Assembly: GCA_038230735.1 (NCBI GenBank)
Contig: JBBRMR010000018.1
Location: 1-64,000 of the forward strand
DNA: 64,000 bases
Origin: Arcicella sp038230735
GTDB taxonomy: Bacteria; Bacteroidota; Bacteroidia; Cytophagales; Spirosomataceae
Direction: 5' to 3'
The position numbers and the translations under genes were made by a program. Below, piece after piece: positions 26,251-35,406 of this stretch (within the stretch, counting starts at the first letter, position 1; the number at the start of each line of letters is the position of its first letter). The notes under the pieces were generated by a model that saw nothing but the letters and a program-made list of their open reading frames with translations, ran no database searches and was not told the DNA's origin.

Positions 26251-27176
26251 ATGAGCAAAAAGAAACAAGATAAAAGCAAACAAAATATTACCAATGTCCA
26301 CGATAAATTCTTTAAAGATACGTTCTCTCGCTTAGAAGTTGCTCAGAGTTTTATAGAAGAACTTTTCCCCAAGAACTCAAAGAAAAATTGAACCTCCAAG
26401 ACCTCAAAAGAATTTCTGAATCCTGTATTGATGATGAACTCGAAGAGTATTTCTCGGATATTATTTATCAAACTAACCTATATGAACAAGAAACTTTGGT
26501 AACGCTTTTATTTGAACATAAGTCTTATACCATTCCTTTTCCTCACATTCAACTCTTGCAATATATCCTCAATATTTGGAAACAAGAAATCACAGACGGA
26601 AAAAATGTATTGTCTTTGGTAATTCCAATTGTGATTCATCAGGGCGATAAAAAATGGGAATACAAGTCGATGAAAAGCTATTTTGTGGACTTGCCGCCAG
26701 TTTTGCATAAATTCATTCCTGACTTTGATTATCTTTTGTTTTCACTTTCAGACATGGGAGACGATAGATTAATTTCCCTCAATAACGTTATTCTGAGTAT
26801 GTCGGCAATGCTTTTGAAACATAGCCACGATGAAAACGATGAATTTCTAAAACTAACGCCCTTTTGGTTAGAAAAACTTAAAGAATTAGATGCTCAACAA
26901 CAATTAGATTTTATCCGTAGCGTTTTCGTCTATATCCAAAACGCTATCAACTTGACAAACAAAGAAATACCTCCTATATTTACCAAATTTTCAAACAATG
27001 TAAACCATATTGCCATGACAATTGCAGACCATATCAGAGAGGAAACAACTTTTGAACATATCAAAGGCTTATTGGAAAAAGGCTTGGATGCTGAATTTAT
27101 AGCTGATGCTTTTAAAATTACTGTGAAAAGAGTAAAAAGCATCATCCAAAAAATCAAGGAATCTTCTAACAACTAA
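26251..27176 (+). pseudogene. Rpn-family recombination-promoting nuclease, one frameshift
   Basis: An N-terminal piece from ATG 26251 (MSKKKQDKSKQ ... HDKFFKDTFSRLEVAQSFIEELFP) runs into a stop at 26389-26391. The rest continues in another frame from within the run TTTTCCCC (about 26363-26370), reading LPQELKEKLNLQDLKRISES and then the typical Rpn/PDDEXK_2 core LYEQETLVTLLFEHKSYTIPFPHIQLLQYIL with its E-x-K-like motif. Removing one base from the homopolymer would restore a ~308-residue protein. The C-terminus ends in a small helical domain (IADAFKITVKRVKSII). Rpn nucleases are transposase-like DNA nucleases. Decay, programmed slippage or a sequencing error are the options. Confidence 0.82.
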
Positions 27177-27180
27177 TCTC

Positions 27181-27351
27181 ATGCCCAGACGTACTTCCGT
27201 AAACGATATTAAAGAAATTGATGATTTGAATAATTTGGATAGAATAGTGGTTGATAAAAGAAATACTAAACGAGCCGATGCGAAGAAAAATCGTAGAAAT
27301 CGGCACTACACAAAGCTACTCATCAAGCATCAAATCAAAGAAAATTTATAG
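27181..27351 (+). CDS. Small basic hypothetical protein
   Basis: 56 codons from ATG 27181 to TAG 27349-27351, beginning MPRRTSVNDIKEIDDL and rich in Arg/Lys (RADAKKNRRNRHYTKLL). It starts 4 bp after the Rpn stop codon and ends 1 bp before the convergent serine hydrolase gene. The tight junctions favour a real translated gene. I know no family; a nucleic-acid-binding role would fit its charge but is a guess. Confidence 0.45.
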   Translation: MPRRTSVNDIKEIDDLNNLDRIVVDKRNTKRADAKKNRRNRHYTKLLIKHQIKENL

Positions 27352-27352
27352 G

Positions 27353-28858
27353 CTATTTCAAAACCTCCTTAATATGATATTCTTGAATCAAGGCAGGTTT
27401 CTCGGGTGAAAGCGTGAAACTTACTTCAATATTGGCATTTACTCCTTCCAAAATAAATGCACCACGAAGATTATTTTCTGGAATCATCTCTCTGATTTTC
27501 AGTATCTTACCCGCCTTTGCATAAATTCCTTCGGCTTCTTTTCTGAGGCTATTGGGGAAATAATCTAAAAAGAAATTCTCCGCAAAAATGTTCGTTGCTT
27601 CGGCATTGTTCCATGTTGGTAAGATGCTTACTAATTCCTTTTGGCGTTGTCTTAGAATATTTGAAACTGGGATTGGCATTGGTTTCAATTGTCCCAAGGC
27701 AATCAAAGTATCTAAAATTTGAGCATTTAGACTACTGGCAGGGGCATACGTGCGATTGGCAAAAGAGATAAAACCAATGCCAAATTCTGGCAACATTTTC
27801 CAGTTACTGCCAAACCCTGGCAAACCTCCGCTGTGTCCGATATTGGTTACGTGATTGCAATCTTGCACCCAACGCAAACCGTAGCCATAAGCCGAAATAT
27901 TAGGACATGGCTTTCCTAAGGCATTTTTATTATCCACATTGAAAGCACTAAAATTCCAAGGTTGGTGCATTTCTCGCAAAGAACTTCTTTTCAAAACGGC
28001 TGATTCTATCTTATCCGAAGCCGATGCGGTAAGATGAAAAGCCATATATTTTCCAAAATCTTCAATTGTGGTCAGCATACCGCCCATTGCCCCATAAGCA
28101 CCATCGCCAAGCATGGGTTGTTCCACCCAATTTTCATCTAACCAACGATACCCGAGGGCTAATTGAGTTTTGGGAACTTTGGTGTAATCCCAATAAGTAT
28201 TGTTCATGCCCAAGGGTTTGAAAATCTTTTCGGTAATGTATGTTTGATAGGTTTGCCCACTAACTTTTTTGATGATATACCCCAACATAGCAAAACCCAT
28301 ATTACTGTATTCGTAACTTGTGCCTGGCGTATTAGAAAAGGAAATGCCCTTTTTGAACATTTTGAGCATGGTTTCATCAGAAATGGCTAATTGTCTATCG
28401 CCCCAAGGATTGTCTTCTGGAAAACCTGCGGCGTGGGTCAATAAATGCCTAATCGTGATTTCGGGCGAATCAGTAGAGAATTTTTGCCCTTTCAATGCTG
28501 GAATATATAAAGACACTGGACTATCCAATCTGAGTTTTCCAGCATCCCTTAACTGCAAAATTGCCATTGCCGTAAAACTTTTGGACATCGAAGCAATCCG
28601 ATAAACCGATTGAAGATTTGCTTTGGAATTGGTTGTCGTATTCGCAATTCCGAGGGCATTGGAATGAATCACTTTTCCATCAACGACTAAACCATAAACC
28701 AAACTCGGCAAATGATTTTTCTGGGCAAAATCCTGACAGATTTGGTCGATGGTGGGTAAAATGGCTTTTATTCTTTCGGTTTGTTCACTGTTATTTTGAC
28801 AATAACTTTTTACAAAAATTGCCAATAATAAGTTGAGGGAAAGGAATATTTTTTTCAT
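27353..28858 (-). CDS. Serine hydrolase of the beta-lactamase/penicillin-binding class C family
   Basis: 501 residues. A signal peptide (MKKIFLSLNLLLAIFVKSYC) precedes a beta-lactamase-fold domain with SMSK (nucleophile Ser in RIASMSKSFTAM), YSNMGFA as the Y-x-N motif, and HSGG in place of KTG. These are the marks of esterase/D-aminopeptidase-like class C relatives rather than resistance enzymes. A ~110-residue C-terminal extension follows. Probable periplasmic peptidase or esterase; substrate unknown. The next minus-strand gene upstream encodes a histidine phosphatase, 18 bp away, so the two may be cotranscribed. Confidence 0.88.
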   Translation of the reverse strand: MKKIFLSLNLLLAIFVKSYCQNNSEQTERIKAILPTIDQICQDFAQKNHLPSLVYGLVVDGKVIHSNALGIANTTTNSKANLQSVYRIASMSKSFTAMAILQLRDAGKLRLDSPVSLYIPALKGQKFSTDSPEITIRHLLTHAAGFPEDNPWGDRQLAISDETMLKMFKKGISFSNTPGTSYEYSNMGFAMLGYIIKKVSGQTYQTYITEKIFKPLGMNNTYWDYTKVPKTQLALGYRWLDENWVEQPMLGDGAYGAMGGMLTTIEDFGKYMAFHLTASASDKIESAVLKRSSLREMHQPWNFSAFNVDNKNALGKPCPNISAYGYGLRWVQDCNHVTNIGHSGGLPGFGSNWKMLPEFGIGFISFANRTYAPASSLNAQILDTLIALGQLKPMPIPVSNILRQRQKELVSILPTWNNAEATNIFAENFFLDYFPNSLRKEAEGIYAKAGKILKIREMIPENNLRGAFILEGVNANIEVSFTLSPEKPALIQEYHIKEVLK

Positions 28859-28876
28859 GGTTTGTTGATTTAAGTT

Positions 28877-29425
28877 CTAATTAGTTTTCATCATTTGCAA
28901 TCCTTCACTTTCAGAATTTTTTGCCCCATAATGTTCCATTTTTACAGTAGCAGTGCCTTCTTTGGCAATTTTTACCGTGAAGAAATAATCATATTCTTGA
29001 TCTTTTATTTCAGCAATTGGTCTGGTTGTACTCATTGCTTCAATGGTTTCCAAAACGGTATTGCTGTGTCCCACAATCAAGATTTTACCCCCTTTATTTT
29101 CTTGTAAAATTGTATTTACAAACGACTTGATTTGTTTTGGGTCATAAATTTTAATGGGTAATCCTTGCTTATCGGCAATGGGCTTAACGGTTAATTTAGT
29201 ACGTTGAAAATCAGTTGAATAGATAGCTGATAACTTATTTTTCTTCAATTTATTTACCAAATCATTACTTCTTTGCTGACCTCTTTCCGTGAGTAATGGG
29301 TCTTTGTTATTGGGGTCAATAGTAATTTTTTCGGCATGACGAACCAAATAAATTATCGTTACTTTTTGGCTATTTGCCGTAAAAGAAATGCTAAAAATTA
29401 GCATGAGTATGATGAAGTTTTTCAT
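28877..29425 (-). CDS. Secreted histidine phosphatase family protein
   Basis: 182 residues with a signal peptide (MKNFIILMLIFSISFTANS) followed by the histidine phosphatase (phosphoglycerate-mutase-like) motif LVRHAEK, where the His becomes phosphorylated. ERGQQRSNDL, YSTDFQRTKLTVKPIA and the second catalytic His in ILIVGHSNTVLETI complete the set. Small secreted members act on phosphate esters of unknown identity. It overlaps nothing and precedes the serine hydrolase gene by 18 bp. Confidence 0.88.
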   Translation of the reverse strand: MKNFIILMLIFSISFTANSQKVTIIYLVRHAEKITIDPNNKDPLLTERGQQRSNDLVNKLKKNKLSAIYSTDFQRTKLTVKPIADKQGLPIKIYDPKQIKSFVNTILQENKGGKILIVGHSNTVLETIEAMSTTRPIAEIKDQEYDYFFTVKIAKEGTATVKMEHYGAKNSESEGLQMMKTN

Positions 29426-29578
29426 AAAAATTAGGGATTTAGTTTTGAGTAATAATATTGAGTATTAATTTCTACAATAATTTTAAAAATCTCCCAACAA
29501 TGCGGAAATAATTAAAAAAAATTAGTGGAATAGGGTTTTGAGCATTACTCACCGAAGATAATTTTAATATTTACAGCC

Positions 29579-29806
29579 ATGATTTTACAATTAGACCCCG
29601 CAATTTTAGTGGATACGCCTCTCGGACAAGGTCACGCAGTTTTCATCATTGATTACGGAATGCACCAGAATACTTGTTGGGTTGTGGCAATTCAAGAGAC
29701 GGGTATTATCAAACATTTTGATTGCAACGATGTCCTTTTAGCCACCAATTATACCTACGGAATGAACCGTTCAAGAAATCATTTTGAACATCCCGAAGAT
29801 AAGTAA
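29579..29806 (+). CDS. Small conserved hypothetical protein
   Basis: 75 residues, start ATG 29579, beginning MILQLDPAILVDTPLGQGHAVFIIDYG. It is soluble, with a beta-rich N-terminal half and NYTYGMNRSRNHF near the end. The composition and the absence of a competing frame support coding. I recall similar small proteins in Cytophagales but cannot assign a function. It is convergent with tamL, whose stop codon is 20 bp away. Confidence 0.6.
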   Translation: MILQLDPAILVDTPLGQGHAVFIIDYGMHQNTCWVVAIQETGIIKHFDCNDVLLATNYTYGMNRSRNHFEHPEDK

Positions 29807-29825
29807 AACGCTAACGAAAAAGCAC

Positions 29826-32291
29826 CTAAAATGGATAGCCAATCCCAAAATTAAAAATCATTGGATTGTTGTATTCATTTCTACTTTTAAAAAGTATCAG
29901 CCTATCTCCTTCGGGTGCGGAGGGGTCAACTACCCTAAATGCACCATCGAGACGGATTACAAAGAAAGATAAGTCAAAACGAACACCAAAACCTGTTCCA
30001 ACGGCAATTTCTTTGTAGAATCTATCAAATTGAAAATCACTACCTGCAACTCCTTCGGTATTTTGTCCTTGTACCCGCCAAACATTGCCTGCATCCACGA
30101 ATAAGGCTCCATTAATATTATAATCTCCGAATAATTTAAAAATCTTAAACCGCAATTCAGCACTGCTTTCAATCAAAACACTGCCAGGTTGGTCAAAATT
30201 CCCTTTGGCTGAACCAGGACCCAATGCCCGTGGTCGCCAAGCTCTCAAACTGTTTGGTCCGCCCACAAAAAAGTTTTTTTCGTAAGGCAAATTGCGTTCA
30301 GAACCGTAAGAATAGGCAATCCCAGTATTTACTTTATAAGCAAAAATGGTATTTTTACCTTTTCCAACCACAAAATATCTTCTATAATCAGCATTGACTC
30401 TCAGAAATTTATAGAACTGTAAACTGTCATTAAACAACTTTGAAATAAAACCAATTTTGCTGTTTGGGAGAAGATTCAAAGTTGTTCCACCCAATTCTGC
30501 CGTTACTCGCAAATACTTTCCTTTGTTGATTTGCCCGTAAGGATTATCCGTGTAGGTGTATGAAGCACTTATACTTGAAATAAAAGACTGCTGAAAACTT
30601 CGTCCCAAATTATTGCCTTTGGCTTGCAACTCTGCTAAATATTTCACAAAATCAGGCGTTTGTTTATTAGTTGAAACCAGGTTTAAATCGACCAAAGAAA
30701 CCTGCCAAAATATATTGGGTGAAGGTCGCCAAAGATACGAGCCATTAATTTTGAAATTCAATCGGTTATATTCCTGTCGTTCAATAAAATCAACTCCAAC
30801 TCCTAATCTTGTCTGTGGTGTGTAGGCATTCAAGCGTTGTGAAATGAAGTTTGGGGCTAATATTTTGGGAATAATGATGGCGGTATTTAAGCCCGTTTCA
30901 ATATTTCTACGCACTGAATCTGGATTAAAAAAACCCGCTTGGGCTTCAAAACCAAATCGAAAATTTGTCTCCAAAGAACTGGCACTTCCTCTTACATTCC
31001 TTATTTTGAAAGTTGTATTGAAAAAAGGTCCAAAAACCAGTTTATAGACACTCCCGCCCGTTTCAGCTGTAAACTGGTACTTATCCAAGGGTTTGGTATA
31101 AATCGTAGCATCCAATAATCCTCGGATAGTATCGAAGTTGATTTTGGAAAATTGAAACTGTTCTAAAGCATACAAATTTTTCTCAGTTTGCTGACGTTTT
31201 TGTAGGCTATAAACCTGATTTGGGCGAATATCAATTTTACTATCCAACAATTTTGGTGAGAATTTTTTATTGACAAAGAGATATTTGATGTCCTTATAAA
31301 TTACCGTATCAATCGTTGGATTGGTGATATTAGGCGAATTTCCATCCGAAATAAAAGTTACTTTATTAATGGGATAGGCACGATTATAACTCAAATTTTG
31401 GAGTGGACGATAGGGGTTTGGGATAAAAGTAGTAGCTTGAATTCCCCTCGTAATCGTGGTATCAACATCGTTAATTAGTATGTAAATGTTGTCTTTGGCA
31501 AAATTATAATAGCCATTGTTTTTCAATAATAATTCTATTCTACTTTTTTCCTCATTGTAGTTTTCAAGCTGTAATCTATCCCCAACTTTTAAAAGACTTT
31601 CACTTTGGTGAGCTTTCAAAATTTCCCGAATAGTACGGTCTTTTACCACCAGTGAATCCGTTTGTTTTAAGGGGTAAAAAGTGCCTTCATTCACGATGTA
31701 CGTAACCGATACTCCTCTATGATTATTGACAGTAGAGTCTTTTTTATAAGAAACCGTGTAATTAAAAAAGCCATGATTTTTGAGATACGTCTTTACTTTC
31801 TCCACGTTTTTTTTGGCATCTGCTTCGTAAAAATAAGATGGTGGTTCGCCAAAAGTTCGCATTGCCCAATTACCCTCATTAATTTTACGAGTAAGTTTTT
31901 CAACCTTACTATCCCTCTTTTTGGCTAATTTTAGATACGTCTCAGAAGTATTGTCCATTCCTTTCGCAAGGCTATCAAAATCATAGTTTACCTTTGTCAA
32001 TTCACTTTGCCATTCAATCTTCTTTTCGAGATAATTTTTATTTGTAAATGGAAAAACTCGGGCAGCAAAAAGCTGATAAAAGTATAACCCAAGAGTTACG
32101 TAGGGCAAATTGAGAATCTTTTTATTGGGCTTTTGCGGTAAAAGTGCTTCTAATTTTTCCTTAGAAATTGTTTTATTCCCCTTAAAAGTCTGCGATGTTA
32201 GAAGTGGTTCGGTGAAAACACTCTTCGGCGAACAGCCTGAAAGATAAATAGTTAGCGTAATAAGGATTATGGATTGAAGTGTTTTTTTCAA
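29826..32291 (-). CDS. tamL: TamL: lipoprotein BamA/TamA-family outer-membrane protein
   Basis: 821 residues. The N-terminus MKKTLQSIILITLTIYLSGC is a lipoprotein signal with Cys20, which distinguishes the Bacteroidota TamL branch from ordinary TamA. POTRA-like segments follow (~150-400), then a C-terminal 16-strand Omp85 barrel with FFVGGPNSLRAWRPRALGPG (the conserved barrel/L6 region), LELRFKIFKLFGDYNINGALFVDAGNVW, GTGFGVRFDLSFFVIRLDGAFRV and a final FGIGYPF. It probably inserts outer-membrane proteins or moves phospholipids together with a TamB homologue, which is not in this window. Divergent from an RNA methyltransferase gene. Confidence 0.88.
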   Translation of the reverse strand: MKKTLQSIILITLTIYLSGCSPKSVFTEPLLTSQTFKGNKTISKEKLEALLPQKPNKKILNLPYVTLGLYFYQLFAARVFPFTNKNYLEKKIEWQSELTKVNYDFDSLAKGMDNTSETYLKLAKKRDSKVEKLTRKINEGNWAMRTFGEPPSYFYEADAKKNVEKVKTYLKNHGFFNYTVSYKKDSTVNNHRGVSVTYIVNEGTFYPLKQTDSLVVKDRTIREILKAHQSESLLKVGDRLQLENYNEEKSRIELLLKNNGYYNFAKDNIYILINDVDTTITRGIQATTFIPNPYRPLQNLSYNRAYPINKVTFISDGNSPNITNPTIDTVIYKDIKYLFVNKKFSPKLLDSKIDIRPNQVYSLQKRQQTEKNLYALEQFQFSKINFDTIRGLLDATIYTKPLDKYQFTAETGGSVYKLVFGPFFNTTFKIRNVRGSASSLETNFRFGFEAQAGFFNPDSVRRNIETGLNTAIIIPKILAPNFISQRLNAYTPQTRLGVGVDFIERQEYNRLNFKINGSYLWRPSPNIFWQVSLVDLNLVSTNKQTPDFVKYLAELQAKGNNLGRSFQQSFISSISASYTYTDNPYGQINKGKYLRVTAELGGTTLNLLPNSKIGFISKLFNDSLQFYKFLRVNADYRRYFVVGKGKNTIFAYKVNTGIAYSYGSERNLPYEKNFFVGGPNSLRAWRPRALGPGSAKGNFDQPGSVLIESSAELRFKIFKLFGDYNINGALFVDAGNVWRVQGQNTEGVAGSDFQFDRFYKEIAVGTGFGVRFDLSFFVIRLDGAFRVVDPSAPEGDRLILFKSRNEYNNPMIFNFGIGYPF

Positions 32292-32306
32292 AGCAGGAAT
32301 GAATGA

Positions 32307-32334
32307 ATTATGAGTTATAAATTATAAATTATGA
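32307..32334. repeat. Four heptamer units (ATTATRA class) upstream of tamL
   Basis: ATTATGA, GTTATAA, ATTATAA, ATTATGA in uninterrupted 7-nt register, 15 bp before the tamL start. Low sequence complexity weakens the case slightly, but the register and location match other copies. Confidence 0.6.
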
Positions 32335-32395
32335 GTACGTTTATTGCTCAAATTATTTTCAAATTTTCACATCATATCATCTTCAATTTGAGTTT

Positions 32396-33133
32396 ATGAT
32401 AACCAAAAATCAAATTAAATACATTAATTCTCTACAACAAAAGAAATTTCGTGTAGAAAATCAATCTTTCATCGTGGAAGGGTCAAAAAGTGTGCTTGAA
32501 TTACTCAAATCTGACTTCAAAACAGAGATGCTTTTCGTGACGGAAGAGTTTTTTATTGAATATGAAAACATTCTTCAAAACCTTCCAATTCAAGTTGAAA
32601 TAGTGAATCAAGCCGACCTTGAAAAATCGGGTTCGTTCAGTTCAAATAATGCTGCCCTTGCCGTAGTGAAAACGAAAGAGAATGAGAAATTATTAGTGGA
32701 AGAAAATGAATTTGCTCTGATTTTGGATGACATCCGTGACCCTGGCAATTTAGGCACAATCATTCGTGTGGCAGATTGGTACGGGATTCATAAAATAATT
32801 TGTTCCCATTCTACGGTAGATTTTTATAACCCCAAAGTAATCTCCGCAACCATGGGTTCATTTACTCGAAGTAATTTGTATTATACTGATTTAGAAGCGT
32901 TTATTAAAAATCAATCAGTAAATATTTATGGTACTTTGTTAAATGGAAACAATATTCACCAAACCAAGTTCTCATCATCGGGCTACATCGTTATCGGCAA
33001 TGAAGCCAATGGAATTTCACCAGCTATTGAAAGTTTGAGTACTCACAAAATCACGATTCCAAGATTTGGAAAGGCAGAATCTCTGAATGCGGGCATTGCA
33101 ACGGCGGTGGTTTTGGATAATTTGAGACGGTGA
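32396..33133 (+). CDS. TrmH/SpoU-family RNA 2'-O-methyltransferase
   Basis: 245 residues. An N-terminal substrate-binding segment (VEGSKSVLELLKSDFKTEMLFVTEEF) is followed by the SPOUT domain: LDDIRDPGNLGTIIRVADWYGI (motif 1), VIGNEANGISPAI (motif 2) and ITIPRFGKAESLNAGIATAVVLDNLRR (motif 3, knot). It methylates ribose in rRNA or tRNA using SAM; the target site is not inferable. Divergently oriented from tamL and convergent with the transporter gene, with 7 bp between stop codons. Confidence 0.92.
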   Translation: MITKNQIKYINSLQQKKFRVENQSFIVEGSKSVLELLKSDFKTEMLFVTEEFFIEYENILQNLPIQVEIVNQADLEKSGSFSSNNAALAVVKTKENEKLLVEENEFALILDDIRDPGNLGTIIRVADWYGIHKIICSHSTVDFYNPKVISATMGSFTRSNLYYTDLEAFIKNQSVNIYGTLLNGNNIHQTKFSSSGYIVIGNEANGISPAIESLSTHKITIPRFGKAESLNAGIATAVVLDNLRR

Positions 33134-33140
33134 TTCAATC

Positions 33141-33884
33141 CTAACCCTTCTTCTCCAAATACCTATCAATCCAATAATGAGCTAAATAAATAACGGGTGT
33201 AAGCAAAATGGCAGTGAAAAATTTGTACAAATAACTGTTCAATGAAGTAGAAATCCACTGTTCTACTGTCCAATTGCCGAAGAGGACAAAGGCAATACCA
33301 ATCACCACAAAGCTATCAATCAACTGTGAAACTAAGGTAGAACCCGTTGCCCGAAGCCAAATCTTTTTGCCATTTGTTTTCCCTCTGATGTAATGAAAAA
33401 CCGAAGCATCTAATAATTGGCTAATCAAAAAAGCGGTTAATGAACCCGTGATGATACCTAAACCTTGCCTAAAAATCTTCCCGAAAGCCGTATTAATATT
33501 AAAATTATCAGAGCCTTTATTTACCTCAATCCAAAAATCTGCGGGGGCTAATAATGTTGCTCCGTAGATAACAATAAAGCAATACGCAATAAATCCTGCC
33601 GTCCAATACGACACTTTTTGAACCCCTTTTTTGCCAAAATATTCATTGATAATATCGGAAGTGATAAAGACAAAGGGCCAGTTCAAAGCCCCTGCGGGTT
33701 GATTCAAATCCCATGTTCCCAAGAAGGTTTGTAAATGAAGTGGGTGGAACCCCAAAGTCCCTTCAACCGAAAAGATTTTCACGCCAATAATTTCCGCCAC
33801 AATGGCATTTGAAAGGAAAATTCCGAAGAGAATGATAAAAAGTTTAGTACGTCTTGAATTAAGAAAATTGGCATCAATAGTCAT
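33141..33884 (-). CDS. Queuosine precursor transporter (YhhQ/VUT family)
   Basis: 247 residues with about six transmembrane helices (first at ~13-33, KLFIILFGIFLSNAIVAEIIG). Family signatures: WPFVFITSDIINEYFGKKGVQKV, GSLTAFLISQLLDASVFHYIR and LVSQLIDSFVVIGIAFVLFG. YhhQ proteins import preQ0/preQ1 for queuosine synthesis. The upstream spacer contains no recognisable preQ1 riboswitch but does contain an ATCAGT-type inverted repeat. Monocistronic. Confidence 0.9.
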   Translation of the reverse strand: MTIDANFLNSRRTKLFIILFGIFLSNAIVAEIIGVKIFSVEGTLGFHPLHLQTFLGTWDLNQPAGALNWPFVFITSDIINEYFGKKGVQKVSYWTAGFIAYCFIVIYGATLLAPADFWIEVNKGSDNFNINTAFGKIFRQGLGIITGSLTAFLISQLLDASVFHYIRGKTNGKKIWLRATGSTLVSQLIDSFVVIGIAFVLFGNWTVEQWISTSLNSYLYKFFTAILLTPVIYLAHYWIDRYLEKKG

Positions 33885-33943
33885 TACAGTCTTGTTTTAA
33901 GCAATTAATGAGTTTGGGGGAAAGAGTATTTCCAACAATCCAT

Positions 33944-34031
33944 ACTACAGATTTTACGGATTAAACAGTTACCCAGATTTTTAAACAAGAAATCTGTGTA
34001 AATCAGTCAAATCAGTAACATCTGTGGTCTA
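33944..34031. repeat. ATCTGTG-class inverted repeat
   Basis: The left arm (about 33944-33981: CTACAGATTT, CCCAGATTTT) and right arm (about 33989-34031: AAATCTGTGT, AATCAGTCAA, ATCTGTGGTC) are imperfect reverse complements with 9-10-nt internal period. The right arm ends 3 bp from the aminotransferase stop codon. Same class as 14.6 and 23.8-23.9 kb. Confidence 0.7.
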
Positions 34032-34034
34032 AAC

Positions 34035-35258
34035 TTATCTTCGATGATTTTCGAAATGCAGAATCATTTTATCCATCGCAATTTCCAACTGTTCCAAATG
34101 AGGCAAGAAAACGATTCTGAAATGGTCGGTTTCCTTAAAATTAAAGCCTCCTCCTCCTACTACCAAAATCCGTTGGTCTTCCAACAAAGACATCACAAAA
34201 TCACCATCATTTTTAAAGTCAAATTTCTTCAAATCTATCTTCGGAAAAAGGTACATTGCTCCCTTCGGACGGACGCAAGAAATGCCAGGGACAGAAATCA
34301 TTTTCTCGTAAGATAATACCATTTGTTTATACAAACGTCCCGAAGACGTTACCAAATCATTAATGGATTGATAGCCTCCCAAAGCCGTTTGGATACCGTA
34401 TTGCGTGATTACGTTGGAACAAAGCCGCATTGAAGCCATGAAGGTCAAGCCCTCAATATAACTTTTTGCCTTGTGTTTTGCACCCGTCAAAATCATCCAA
34501 CCTCCTCTGAAACCTGCCGCTCGATAATTCTTTGACATTCCGCCCATCGTTACAATTAACGTATCATCAGTCATCCCCGCCGTGGTGTGATGAATTGCTC
34601 CATCGTACAAAATTTTATCATAAATTTCATCCGCAAATACGATAAGTTTATGCTTTTCGGCAATTCTGACGATGCCCTCCACAATCTCCTTATCATAGAC
34701 CGCCCCCGTTGGATTATTAGGATTTATCAAAACGATTCCCCGAGTTTTCTTCGTAATTTTTGCTTCAATATCCTTCAAATCAGGATTCCAGTCGGAGGCT
34801 TCATCACATACATAATGTACGGGCGTACCACCAGCAAGCCCCACAGAAGTAGTCCAAAGGGGATAATCAGGCGAAGGAATCAAAATTTCATCATTTGGAT
34901 TTAGCAAAGCGGTCATTACCAAAGCAATCAACTCGCTGACTCCGTTTCCAATATAAATATCATCAATTTCGATATTCTTGACTCCACGACTTTGATAATA
35001 TTGCATCACCGCTTTTCGGGCGGCAAACAAACCCCGAGAATCCGCATACCCTTGGGCGTTACGAATATTCATAATGACATCGTGGATAATCTCATCGGGC
35101 GTTTCAAAACCAAACGCCGCAGGATTGCCAATATTCAAAGAAGTGATTTTATAGCCTTCACGCTGTAATTGAAGGGCTTTTTCATAAACTGGACCACGAA
35201 TATCATATCGCAACGAGTCCAAACGACTACTTTTTAATATTTCCATAAAATCTTTCAT
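34035..35258 (-). CDS. PLP-dependent class I/II aminotransferase (AlaA-like)
   Basis: 407 residues of the fold-type I aminotransferase family. The opening MEILKSSRLDSLRYDIRGPVYEKA and NIGNPAAFGFETPDEI match alanine-synthesising AlaA-type enzymes. The PLP lysine lies in GGMSKNYRAAGFRGGW, with the cofactor-binding Asn/Asp/Tyr in NPNNPTGAVY and FADEIYDKILYDG. The C-terminal Arg is in HFRIVFLPH. It probably transfers amino groups between glutamate and pyruvate. The start could be the ATG at 35246 rather than 35258, since family members begin at MEILKS. Confidence 0.9.
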   Translation of the reverse strand: MKDFMEILKSSRLDSLRYDIRGPVYEKALQLQREGYKITSLNIGNPAAFGFETPDEIIHDVIMNIRNAQGYADSRGLFAARKAVMQYYQSRGVKNIEIDDIYIGNGVSELIALVMTALLNPNDEILIPSPDYPLWTTSVGLAGGTPVHYVCDEASDWNPDLKDIEAKITKKTRGIVLINPNNPTGAVYDKEIVEGIVRIAEKHKLIVFADEIYDKILYDGAIHHTTAGMTDDTLIVTMGGMSKNYRAAGFRGGWMILTGAKHKAKSYIEGLTFMASMRLCSNVITQYGIQTALGGYQSINDLVTSSGRLYKQMVLSYEKMISVPGISCVRPKGAMYLFPKIDLKKFDFKNDGDFVMSLLEDQRILVVGGGGFNFKETDHFRIVFLPHLEQLEIAMDKMILHFENHRR

Positions 35259-35406
35259 TTGGAAATTTAAGAACTATGGAATCGTATCCCTAATTCTAAT
35301 TTTCAAAGAAAGTGCAAAGTTGATAAAAAAACAGGAAAAGATTACGAAAAAAGCGAAAGAAACTCAATTCTTCCCGCTTTTACCTATTTCTAATTGATCA
35401 AAAGAA

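Noticed and set aside
33885..34034. preQ1 riboswitch ahead of the queuosine-precursor transporter
   Set aside because: No preQ1 aptamer-like hairpin with an A-rich tail is visible; the spacer is mostly an ATCTGTG-type repeat.
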